Assembly: GCA_948567375.1 (NCBI GenBank)
Contig: OX419761.1
Span: forward strand, 32,118,501 to 32,182,500
From: Lunularia cruciata
Lineage: Eukaryota; Streptophyta; Marchantiopsida; Lunulariales; Lunulariaceae
DNA length: 64,000 nt
Direction: 5' to 3'
The translations under genes were made by a program, and so were the position numbers. Within the stretch, counting starts at the first letter, position 1; each line of letters begins with the position of its first letter. Positions 1 to 10,490 of this stretch are shown here, one piece after another. The notes under the pieces are model-generated. The model had not been told where the DNA came from and made no database searches. It was given only the letters and a program-made list of their open reading frames with translations.

Positions 1-683
1 GTTTTGATAACTACAACTTGTGCAACTTCAAGAGTGCATGACTTACTAGTTGTTGGTTACTTAGGTGTAGAAAAAACCTTGAGTACCCTACAAAATAGTG
101 GTGGTGGCCCAATATGGCACACAAGGTTTGAGAGTTTATTTGACCTTGTGAGAATTGCCAATGCAACAAGACCAACAACCAAAAACCAAGTAGATTACTC
201 CAACCACTCCCAATTCCATCTACTCAATAGAAACATGTGAGTTTAGATCTAATTACATTCTTGCCAAGGACAGATCACGGCAATACAACCATTGTCATAT
301 GTGTTGATAAGCTTAACAAGCAAATTCACTTGGCACCTATCCTAGATACAATAGATGCTCCAATGTTGACCCATATATACTTTGATACAGTCTTCAAACA
401 TCATGGGATGCCAAGGTTTTGCTCTTTGATTGAGTTCTTTGATTCATAGATAATTTTGGCAAGTGCTTTTTAAGCTACTAGGTACCAAGCTTGCCTTGTA
501 TATTGCCTATAATTCCCAAACTAATAAGCAAAAGAACAAGAAAATTACACCTTGGAAGATATGCTATGTGACTTTATCAATGTTAATCACAAAAATTGGG
601 ATATTTATCTTATGGCTACCAATTTTTCTTACAATAATTCCAACCAAAAATATATTGGATTATTTATTTTCTTCCTTAATTAT
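1..683 (+). pseudogene. Integrase fragment of family A chromovirus
   Basis: Broken reading frames match the integrase of the young copy. GYLGVEKTLSTLQ corresponds to its GHMGVDKTLGTLQ in the HHCC zinc-binding part. MSLDLITFLPRTDHG and KHHGMPRF correspond to the start and middle of the DDE core. The sequence stops at the insertion point of the solo LTR and resumes at 1442. It is non-functional. Confidence 0.8.
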
Positions 684-1436
684 TGTAATACCAAGAGCTA
701 GCCATATGATCTAGATGTGAAATTTGGTTTGGTAACATTTGGAATGATGTTATACATGATGGTCAAAATTGATCAGATAGACGTATCACCAAAAGGGTAC
801 TTCTACAAATAGGGCAAAAACCAAAATAGACTTGAAGACCTTAGAACCAATAACTAGACATATGATTTAAAGGTGAGAATTGGTTTGGTAACATTTGGAA
901 GGATGTTACACATGATGTAATGACTATATCAGAAAGATGTATCACCAAAAGGGGACTTCTACTAATAGAGTAGGAACTGAAATATGCCTAAAATCTTTGA
1001 AGGCAATTTTGGAGGCCTAATTGGATGAATTAGACCTCAAAAATCTGAAAATCCCCCCCCTAATAGAGTAAAAGCTGACCTTCCCCTCCCCTTGCTTTGT
1101 CTCATTGAGAGCTTTCCAATGGTACCTCACTCACGTGATTCTGAGTTCCTATAGGAAGATTCCCTAAAGATTCCCTCTGGTCAAAGCTTGTTTGACCAAC
1201 CAGATAGGACCAGGACCAACATGTCACCCATCCAAGTAAGTAATCCAAGGGTGGAGCTTTCTGACATGTCACCTATTAGTGTGCCTAATCCTAGGGTGGA
1301 GCTTCCTTAAGGGAGATCCTCTTTGTCTATATAATAAAGAGAAGATGCTCCTTTGGGGCATCGGAGGTTTGAGTGTGAAATCGTGTGTTTCTCATGGTGT
1401 GTTTCTTCTAAAGTCTCATATCCTCAGAGTATTACA
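684..1436 (+). repeat. Solo LTR of an unassigned retrotransposon
   Basis: The 753-bp segment starts TGTAATAC and ends GTATTACA, and is flanked on both sides by the 5-bp duplication attat (679-683 and 1437-1441). It interrupts the family A integrase, which continues on the other side. It contains an imperfect direct repeat (about 717-765 and 868-918) and a TATA-like stretch near 1327. No internal coding region is present, so it is a solo LTR left by LTR-LTR recombination. Strand is not certain. Confidence 0.85.
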
Positions 1437-1441
1437 ATTAT

Positions 1442-2082
1442 GGGCAATATCCACTTGTTCTAAATTCTTGTCTTGCTTCACAGCCATCTCATATCCCTCA
1501 TACTTTACCTTCTTGTCCATATTATTTGAGTCCGTACATTAAGGTAAGTCTCATCTCCTTGTTGCACAAAATCACCAAAAATAATATATTGATCAAAATT
1601 GCCATAATCTCACCATTCGAATAGGTGCTAAGAGTATGTTCTTTTCTAGTAACCTTCTTCTCCTTCTTGACACCCAAGTTTGTAAATCACTCTTAATTGG
1701 ATATGACCCTTTCTATTATTTATAGCATTTTTCTCATTACCTACAAACTTGCCCTTCTTAGTTGCATAAGATCCATCATGTATTCCATATCTCAAAGTTA
1801 TAACCCTTTTTTTTAACCCATCTTCTTATTCTACTTGTATCCAACCTCTTCTCCCTCAAATCTCTATAAATGATCTCTATATGAGATTGACCATATAATT
1901 GCATGTCAAGATATCTAACATGAATGCTAATGATATATTGAATATAAGATCCTTTGGAAAGGTACACTCTTCATGATGCTACATAGGAGCCTTGTTCTCA
2001 TCTCCAAAATGCACAAGCGGCTATCTAAGAGTTTGAAGATTCCATGGCAACAAGGACATCACCAATTAGCAATTGGGGAATA
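1442..2082 (+). pseudogene. Post-integrase region and chromodomain remnant, family A
   Basis: Continuation of the interrupted pol. Sequence around 1558-1720 matches the young copy's stretch after the integrase core. The part around 1960-2070 matches the end of its chromodomain. It ends in a purine-rich tract (about 2071-2082) directly before the LTR. Stops break every frame. Confidence 0.7.
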
Positions 2083-2567
2083 TCTAATAATATGGATTTA
2101 GCATAAGAGTCAGTAGAAGCTAAGTAGTTAGTAGAATAAGTTACTTATAGCAAAAATGATGAACTAGCATAACCTACTAAGAATTTTCTAAAAGCAAGCT
2201 TCTAAGAATATTAAGAATGTTCTAAAAGCAAGCTAGAAACTTCATGGTAGAATATCATAGAAACATCTAGGAAACTTTGTGGTAAGAAGCTTCTAAGAAC
2301 CTTCAAGAGATTGACTAACTTGTACACCAAGTAAATGACTAGCTTAGCTTATACTCCAAGAAAGGCGGCTTCAGGAAGTAACCTTCCTTAGGAAGCTTCT
2401 TGTATCTAAGTGGACTATAAATAACAAGGCCAAAGCTCATGCTAAGCATTTGGAGTTTCCTTCAATTCTGAGTTTAATATGACCTTCTATTTTAATCTTC
2501 CATTCTCCTATTTCTCTCCTTCTATTTTAATCTTCCATTCTCCTATTTCTCTCCTTGGTCTGTTACA
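2083..2567 (+). repeat. 3' LTR of family A copy
   Basis: It begins with a mutated form of the young LTR start (tctaataatatgg against tgtaacaatatgg) and ends ctgttaca. It shares the run of AAGCTT-rich short repeats and the segment around 2430 that reads like the leader end of the young LTR. Near its end a unit of about 37 bp (about 2482-2518 and 2519-2555) is tandemly duplicated, which the young LTR lacks. Confidence 0.75.
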
Positions 2568-3949
2568 TAGTAGGTTTGGCACTAAAATTAGTATTATTAT
2601 GCAAGGGAAGTTGAACATAATGTTTGCCTATGGCAAACATCCATCAAATGTGTGTCATATAAAAGATTATAAAGACTCTATAGAAGATTATAAAGACCCA
2701 ACCCAAAGAGCTATAGTGGGAGGACTAATGAAGTTATTTAGACCTAAACTTACCACATAATTGTCCATGAATCAAGCTATATTCTTTGAGCATATATTTT
2801 TAGTGAATTTTTTAGACTAGGCATAGATCTTTCACTTTTCACCCATGTGCAAGAGATTTTTGCTTGTTTGATGGCCCTAGCAACATTACTTCATGCACTT
2901 TTTAAGTTATTTCTACATTAAGATGGACTAACTTACGAGGAGGTGAAATCCATGACCATGACATTGTTGTAGCATAATTTGCCTTAAACATGGAGAGAAT
3001 GAAGAAGATGGAAGAAAGAAGGCAGCCAATGCAGAGTTCTTGGCAATGTGGCAAATACATGCACTCTATGAACAACAAGAAGAACAAGAAAAAGTTTTGG
3101 GATTGAATCTTTGGTGAAGCATTTGCCACCAAGAAGCAAGTAAAGAAGAGGAAAAGGAAGACAAGTGGGAAGAAACTTCTGGAAAAAAGGAAGAAGAAGA
3201 TGTAGTGGACAAGATGAATAAAAAAGACAAAGAAGATGAACTTGAATATGTTCTATAGTTAAAGCTACACTTGCTACCTCATACCTATTTTTTTCCCAAA
3301 GATGTTGAAGAGGTAAAGGAAGTACCCATGTTGAATGTGATGTAGAAATTAATGACCATGCCTATTACAAATCTGGAGATAGTACAAGAAGATATCAGAG
3401 CATCTACTCTTGTGTACTCCTTTTGCATCTCAATTGAAGTTATTATACCTTGAGGATCAAAAGGAAAATTTTGGGAGTATACCATGAATGAGACTATCAT
3501 TATATTTCCATTGAAGAAATCTATAACCAATGTAGTTCTACCATTTTTAGAAGTGGTGGAAGCATTATGAAAAGTACAAAGGAAGAATGGTTAGATTGTG
3601 ATTGTTACATGGTCCTGGTAAGATTGATGATTTCACAATTAGATTACCAAAAGACTACTTATGAGATGTTTAAGTTGGAGGTGTTATATCTTTGGAAGGA
3701 GCATGATAAGTAGGAAGAGAAGGCAATCTCTTTGCAAGAGAGGGTTGATGAGCTTGCAAAAGGAGTGGCATAGATATTGGAACTCAAGCAAAAGTACAAA
3801 AAGGAAATTAGTGCACTAGATGCTACATTGTAGAATCTTCAAAAATAAGTGGAGTTTGAGTGCTATTGTTTTGTAGTTTGCTTAGCTAGTGAAAAAGTGA
3901 TCTAGTATTATTTATCTCCATAATGTTGGAGTAGATTATATTACAAATC
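2568..3949. other. Degenerate AT-rich sequence, no gene recognised
   Basis: There are no long open frames. The + strand around 3130-3260 and 3640-3850 reads as Lys/Glu-rich, coiled-coil-like peptide broken by stops, which may be a decayed ORF of the same repeat family as the next feature. I recognise nothing further. Confidence 0.4.
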
Positions 3950-5060
3950 TCATGATTGAGCTATTGTTATATGAGCAATCTATATACATTTAAGTGATTT
4001 GCCATATGGATTATGATCTTGTCTTTTTTGAGGGCTTTGATGTGTATAGGTGGTGGAGACTTGATAGGAAGGAAGGTTTCTAATTTTAGGAGTCTTGATT
4101 ATGAGGAGGATGTTAGAGAGTGAGAGTTGTAGCAAAGTGTGAGACCTAAGCATTGGAAGAAGAGTTTGAACCAAAGATATTCCATGCTCTTGATCTACCA
4201 CTCCTAAATTCCTTTCTCATCAAGCTTTAGATTTTGCATTGTGATCACTTTTGAGCTTGGATGGTTTCACATTTTGGGTTTGCATTTATAGCATTGATGA
4301 TGGAAATCCCTATTATCCTTCTTGTGCTTACATATAGATAGGTTTAGGATTTTATTATTTATGTGCTTTTGTAGAAGGAAAGTGATTTAATTTTGCTCAA
4401 TGCATTCAAGGTGGAGTTGTGTGGTCCATGTGTCAAAAGGAAAAATGATCTAGTGATAAAAGAGCAAGAAAATGAGTTCCAACATGTGAAGTATGGAGTT
4501 TTGGATGTTTGAGGAGGTTACGAAAAGGCATTTGTGAAGAAAAGACAAAAGTTGGAGAGAAGAGTAGACAAGCTATGGTTTGAAACAAGAACGAAGTGAT
4601 TTGAGCAAACTATTAGGATGATAAGAAAACTATAAGCATGATATGAGCAATTGAAGCAAGGAGGATCAAATTCATACCCAAGTGCACAAATTGAAGGATT
4701 CTAAACATTCTATTATAATTTTTCATGATCTGTCAAAGGTGTTAGAAAGAAGACAAAATGCTTCTTATGCTAGTTGATATCAAATCTGATCTAATCAAAC
4801 GAAGTTAAAGTATTTGAAATCAAGGTTTTGGGAAGGAAATTATGATAAATTTTGGAGTTTTGGTCACTTCTCACATTTTGGTTCAAATCAACCTATTGAA
4901 GTTTCAAGTATTATTAGTGGTTAGGTCTTGTACCTATGTGCAAAGGTTTCATATGAATTCTTCAAATAAAAAATTCATGGTCTTGAATCAAGTATACATG
5001 GGTATGTAGAGCTCAAAAATTTACCAACTTGGGAAGTGATCTATATTTAGGGATCAGAGT
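3950..5060 (+). repeat. Dispersed repeat R1, copy a (inverted relative of 22180-23300)
   Basis: About 1.1 kb aligns, reverse-complemented, to 22180-23300 at a level I would guess near 75 percent. Examples: 4290-4380 against 22860-22940, 4170-4260 against 22985-23095, and 4920-4990 against 22245-22320. Broken frames on this strand read as coiled-coil peptides rich in Lys, Glu, Gln and Leu. No retrotransposon motif is visible, so the class of this repeat is unknown. Confidence 0.6.
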
Positions 5061-6328
5061 TTGATTAAGCCATCAACCTTCATGGAGGTTAAGATAATAG
5101 CACAAGCAATTACTATATAACCAACCAATAGAGTTATATTCTCCTTGCACACTTGGGTATGTAAAATAAAATGAATCCATTCCTTGTGTATAGTAGATTC
5201 AATATCATATTCTCCTTGCGCACTTGGGCATGTAAATTGAAATAAATCCACTCCTTTTGTATAGGAGATTGAATCCAAGAAGGTAGTTTCAACTATGGAA
5301 GTGGGAGTGTCTTCTCCAAGATAATCCTTTTCCTCTTTATGTAAACCTCTTGACTCCATTTCCTCTCTACTATCATGCAATTAAATAGTTTCCATCCCAT
5401 TGCCTAAACCCAATGTTACTAATGTATTCAAAGAAATCTTTGATCTCCTATCAAACATCTATCCATAAGGTGAAAATGTGTGCACATGTAATTCATTTTA
5501 TCATCTATTGTTTTCCATCCCTATGTAAGCTCCTTGTCTTTAAGAACTTCCCAAGTGCTCTTGTCCTTGAAATCTCATGCCTACTTATATGAATCCATAT
5601 ATCTTTGCCATTTCTTCTTTGATCTAAGTCCATTCATAGCCTTAAGAAATCTTTTTATGAAAGTCACAAGACAAGTAAACATCATGCTAAATGCAACGCA
5701 TTGGTTTTTTGCCCCTTGTAATATGCTTGAAGTTCTTGAAATCCTCCAAATAATCTAGAATTTGGGAATGGATAATGAGAACTAACCATCCTTAACCTAT
5801 CATTGTTTGCTTTTGCCTTCTTCACAAGGAGACAAGTCACGAGGGTACCATGCGTCATGAACCTTTTGCCAACTACATTTTCTTTGCTCATTGAGGTAGA
5901 AGGCATCAAGGATACCATTTTAACAACTTTTGAAACCTAATGTTTGGCAATGGAAGAAAATAAAAATCAAATGTGAACTAGGAATATACAAAGGAGAAAC
6001 CAATTCAAAAATTGATTTGGATGCAAGAATAAGAGGCAAGAAAAAAACTAGGTATTAACATTTGGTGAGACCAAAAAAGGAGAACGAACCTAAATTGGAA
6101 AGTGAGACAACCCCATAGATTCAATGAACTCCATTTCCAAAAATCAAAATTTGCAAAGTTTGCTTTGTGCGGTTCCAAATATCTAATAACAATGCACTCT
6201 AATGTCACATAACACCAATTTCTTCCAATTTTGGCATGCAAAATTTATCCAATCTTTGCAATTTATGTTGGACAAGAGTGAAACTTGGTTCATGAGAAAT
6301 AAACTACCACAAACATACATTTTGCATT

Positions 6329-6368
6329 GAAAAGGATTATGCATGTGTGAACATGCATAATCCTTTTC
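6329..6368. repeat. Perfect 18-bp-arm hairpin
   Basis: Arms 6329-6346 and 6351-6368 are exact reverse complements separated by the 4-nt loop gtga. No coding context; it may be the remains of a small inverted-repeat element. Confidence 0.85.
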
Positions 6369-6474
6369 TATGAGAAAAGTTTTAAAGTTTCAAATGAGAC
6401 ATTCTACATACAACATCCATTTGTAACATTCTACATATCACATTCATACAACATCCATTTGTGACAACATGGAA

Positions 6475-6615
6475 AGGTACCTATCGGATATCTTGTAGAT
6501 CCGATAGGTACTTGAATTCGGATAGGTATCCTTAAGTACCTAGGTATCCTTAAGTACCTACTTAAGGATACTTCAAGTACCTATCTTTATCGGGTACCTA
6601 AGGATAGGTACTTGA
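6475..6615. repeat. Cluster of short direct and inverted AGGTAC-type repeats
   Basis: The motif aggtatccttaagtacct occurs twice in tandem (6524-6541, 6542-6559), followed by inverted forms (acttaaggata, gggtacctaaggatagg) and flanked by two inverted cctatcgga/tccgatagg arms near 6480 and 6510. The whole 140 bp can fold in several ways. Confidence 0.75.
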
Positions 6616-7378
6616 ATTTTACAAGGAAAACTCTTATAACTATAGGTAAATTTATTTGTTGTCAAAAACATAAGCCAATTTTATTTAAATTTATATGCAC
6701 TCCATAACACTTAATGGCTAAAATTAAGCCCAAAATCTGTTTCCCTAGAAAAATTATTCAAATCCTTAAAATTGCACTGGAATGTTCATAAATGTGCTTA
6801 ATTTAGGTTATGGATCCCATAAAATTATTTATGGGAATCTTACAAAACCACCTAATTTGGTAAGGTTCCATGGTTTATAGATCTCCATGGAAGTTCAAAA
6901 GGCATTTTTGAAACTTCCTATTTCCGGTCATTCTACATTTGTTGGATTCAAACATCTTGCAAACAACTCTATATAGTCCACTATTCACTCAAAGTTGCAC
7001 TCGTAGTACACTTGGGATTCAACACTAGAATTTATGGTTTTATTATACCTTGAATTCTACAATTCCACCTTCCACGCTTGTAGATCTCCATAGAAGGTGT
7101 TACCGTACATATTCAATCTTAATCCACTTTTGAAAACTCTTAATACTTTGACTTAACATTACGTGGCATGTTTTGAGCCTTTAGTAGAGTGCTAAACTTT
7201 ATAACTTAATTTGCAAGTAGATTACTACTAGGACGGTGCACATGTCATGTATGGATTCTTAAACCTTTGGAATTTATTGCAATAATTTTTTTAGGAATAT
7301 AAGTTTTTTATTCAAATATTCTTAACAATAAATTTTATTTATTTGCACTAATGTAGTTAAATAATTATAGTTAACATT

Positions 7379-7447
7379 AAATATCTAATTAAATTTAATT
7401 AAGTGATCATATGACATAAGATCACTTAATTAAATTATTTAGATATT
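7379..7447. repeat. AT-rich inverted repeat, MITE-like
   Basis: Left arm about 7379-7409 and right arm about 7419-7447 are near-perfect reverse complements (…taattaagtgatc / gatcacttaatta…) around a short spacer. This resembles a very small MITE or a collapsed foldback. No target duplication was identified with confidence. Confidence 0.6.
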
Positions 7448-8461
7448 TATGTATGTATGTATTAGTTTTAGAATGTGGATCAAATAAATGATCTTATTAC
7501 TAGAAGGATACATCTTTGATCAACTACCTTTAAAAGCATTCAAGAAATTTCAATGGAGACTTAATATTAATGCTAGTATAAAACATCAAGATTTGCTAAG
7601 ATCAATTATATGCTCTTGTCTATTGTGGATCTTACATGATCTAATTTGTGAGTAGAAAAGAGTAATTTTTCTTAGAGTATAAATTTTCTATTTGATAATT
7701 TTTATTACTAAAATTATAAGGCTACTATATTTATTAGCTTGGAATAGAAAGACTAGCTACAAAACAGAAAAAACACATTGAAAAGGTAAATTTCAAAGTA
7801 AATTTTATTCCATAATATAATACATAAAATTAATTATGTCATCAGCTGAAAAATAACCGATAAATTGGGATCTCAATTTGAATGGTACTATTCATTTTAT
7901 ACTACAGTATTGAATAATAATTTAAAATTATTTTAATATAAATTATTATATAATTTAAAATATCTAATTTTGGATTAATTTATTATTATGAAAATTTTAA
8001 TATAAGTTATGGTTGTTGGTTTCTATATCTATAGTTTTTATTGTTACAATTCACCAATAAGATAGACATAAATAATAGTCATGAAAATTTGTAGGTTAAT
8101 GTTTTCTCAGTATCCTAGATTTGATAATTTTTCACTTCTCAAAATCTACTTATCTTTCGTCTGCCAAACTCTCGTGACCCTAGATTTAAATTTATGTTTT
8201 AATAGTAAATCAAATTACTTAGCTTCACTCCCCGAGGCCTAAGCCAATCATCCACTCCGGTAGCATTGAATCAAGTTCCCGTATCATTCGAAAGATACGG
8301 GAATATTATTGCAAGTTGGTTTCGTTTTCAAGGCATAGGAATACCATATGATCAATCTACCCAACATTAAATAATTTCCATATTGAACCCTGAAATCATA
8401 TTATACTATGGATACTACGTTACAATTGATTAGATTAGATCAAATTCGAAGATTCATAGAG

Positions 8462-8503
8462 CATCTATTGTCCTCATTACTCTTGTAATGAGGACAATGG
8501 ATG
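8462..8503. repeat. Hairpin with 19-bp arms
   Basis: catctattgtcctcattac (8462-8480) and gtaatgaggacaatggatg (8485-8503) pair with a single G.U position around the loop tctt. It lies at the border between depleted DNA and the CpG-retaining gene region. Confidence 0.75.
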
Positions 8504-8559
8504 TCTATAAACTGTGGATCTTCCATTCATGACATAGACAACAGTCCTACCCCACCTAA

Positions 8560-10490
8560 ATAATGTAGAGGAGACTACAGTAGCACGATACACTAGATGT
8601 AATTAGTCTAAAGGGCGGGAGAGTTTACGCCGCTCGTGAACTGATACACGTGTGGGTAATAATGACGACTGGAAACTAGCCATGCTGGCATTTAGCAAGT
8701 GCACTCCACCTCATGTAGACCGTTCAGGCATCAGCCGTCATTGCCTTCGTGACCTAATACAATACAGTATTAAGTAATGTACGTCAATTGAGATCGACTT
8801 TCTTCTATGACGCGTATTGATTCGCTGAAGCTCCAGTGTTACTCTCGTCGGGAGGCCTCTTTTAGCATCACCACGTAGCGAAATTGGATCTTTGTAAGGT
8901 TCGCACTGCAGTCCAGGGTTAATCGGAAGCAGCAGGACGACGGCTTCCCCAGTTCAACGTGGCAATTTCTTCGGCAACCAGTGACGCCACGACTCGCGTA
9001 GCACCCCAGGAACGAGGAGTCACTGTTGGCTGAACTTCAGAATCCGTATAAAGAACCATCAAACAATTGCAACATATGAAGAATAAAACATATATCTAAC
9101 GGTTATAGACTGCCCCGTTGGCAGCTTGGGGTCCTCGATCCCTGCAACTTGCTTGTCAAACGCGCCTTCCGCTCTCTTAGAATGATCGTTGATTAGTATT
9201 GGGAAAAGTGAAGGAGACGGAAGTTCTCTGTGTGTGTGCGAGTATACTTCGGTTCTTTGGCAATTTCGGTTGTAAACAGACGGTCCTGAAGACGCTGGAG
9301 CTGGAGCTGGAATTAGCTGCTATCGATCTACGCAAAACTTTTTAAAGCAAGACCGATAAGAATAAGAGTAGAATTGCCTCAATTTGGTAGGCGAGGATTT
9401 CGAAACAGCGGAGAATTGGCCGGAGCAGGCAAATTGATAAGTTCATTCACGTGCTGAGAATCTGGAGGGCTGTGAGGAGGTGAAGCAGGTGAGAAGAGGA
9501 GACTTGAAGGTACAGAGAAATTGAGGAGAAGGCGATGCAGGTGTGGTCTCTTGCGACAAAATTTTGCGCTGGTAGGACCTTAGTTGGGTAAGCTTGAGGC
9601 GGGGTTTGTGGAGACGGCTGCTGATCGAGTGAATTTCAGAGGTATAACTCGAGCTACTTGAATCTTTTGTAAAATTTTGTTGGGTGGACTTTTGTCTAGT
9701 TGTACAGCTGAAGGGGTAAGGTTTCAATGGGATGGGTACTCGCTCTGCTCGACAGTGTGTTATGGATGGGGATTTTGAAGGTTAAGGTTCCTGCATGCAA
9801 AGCGGGTAGTTGTGAGGAGCTCCTTTATACAAGATTTATGGCAAATTGAGGTATTTAGCGTACCCTGCTTGGAATTCGAGATCCGCAGAGAATTTCGAAG
9901 CTGGTTGCTGCTTGGGGATCTGCGAGAGAGAAAATAGTTCAAATCTGAGAATTCATGACCAGGATTTCATTCGTTAGCTAATCTTAGATGCGGGTTTTGT
10001 TCACGGATCATTCTACTCCTCCAGATTTGTTGTCGGGGGATGAGCTCAATTTGGAATTTAAGGGACAAAAAGAAAATGTTGAGTTTCGTAGATTGAACGT
10101 CGAGTCTGCTACTCTTTGAATTTGAATAGGTTACACATACTAAGAGAACAGTAAGCGGAGTGTTTCCATGAAGTCTTCGTCTGCACATCTTATCTTTGAC
10201 GAAATTATTTTGACGAAATTGATCCGCGTTTATTAGAAACTGCGGGAGTGTAGAATTAGACTAGAGTATCGGAAATATTGGAACAAGGTAGGTTGGACTC
10301 AACCTCAACTTTTGCAGGAGCTGTCTTTCCACCCTTGCTTCAGAAGTCTGCCAGGTGAAATGGGTCCCACTTCTCCAAGTTCACGTTACGTGCATACCTT
10401 TCCCTGTTTCTGGGCTGAGCGCACGTTAGCAGTATGAAAACTTAATTAACGTCTTCCGCCTTGATTCTAGCAGAATTATAATTTACAGAA
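8560..10490 (+). promoter_or_regulatory. CpG-retaining upstream region of the plastid-protein gene
   Basis: CpG is common here, unlike in the flanking DNA, as expected for an unmethylated promoter and 5' region. No open frame in it looks coding. An acceptor-like tttacag ends two bases before the ATG at 10491, so a 5'-UTR intron with its donor upstream is possible. I cannot place the transcription start. The functional reading is inference from composition and position. Confidence 0.45.

Larger units (their letters stand above)
1..2567 (+). mobile_element. Family A Ty3/gypsy chromovirus, 3' half, decayed
   Basis: This is the 3' part of an old chromovirus, cut by the window edge. It can be aligned by eye to the young copy at 32085-37719: integrase zinc-binding and core in 1-683, the region after the integrase core and the chromodomain end in 1442-2070, a polypurine tract just before 2083 and a 3' LTR at 2083-2567. 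Stops and frameshifts are frequent. Almost every CpG of the young copy appears here as TpG or CpA, as expected for an old methylated insertion. A solo LTR of another family (684-1436) splits it. Confidence 0.85.
5061..8559. other. AT-rich intergenic DNA with several hairpins
   Basis: No credible gene. Short open stretches here lack any recognisable motif and codon bias. It holds a perfect hairpin at 6329-6368, a tangle of short direct and inverted repeats at 6475-6615, a palindromic AT-rich element at 7379-7447 and a hairpin at 8462-8503. From about 7250 to 8200 the sequence is extremely AT-rich. Confidence 0.5.

Noticed and set aside
9443-10188. Minus-strand open stretches of 60-94 codons upstream of the plastid-protein gene.
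   Set aside because: Ser/Thr-rich composition without motif, no consistent splice structure, and they lie antisense in the likely promoter/5' UTR region.
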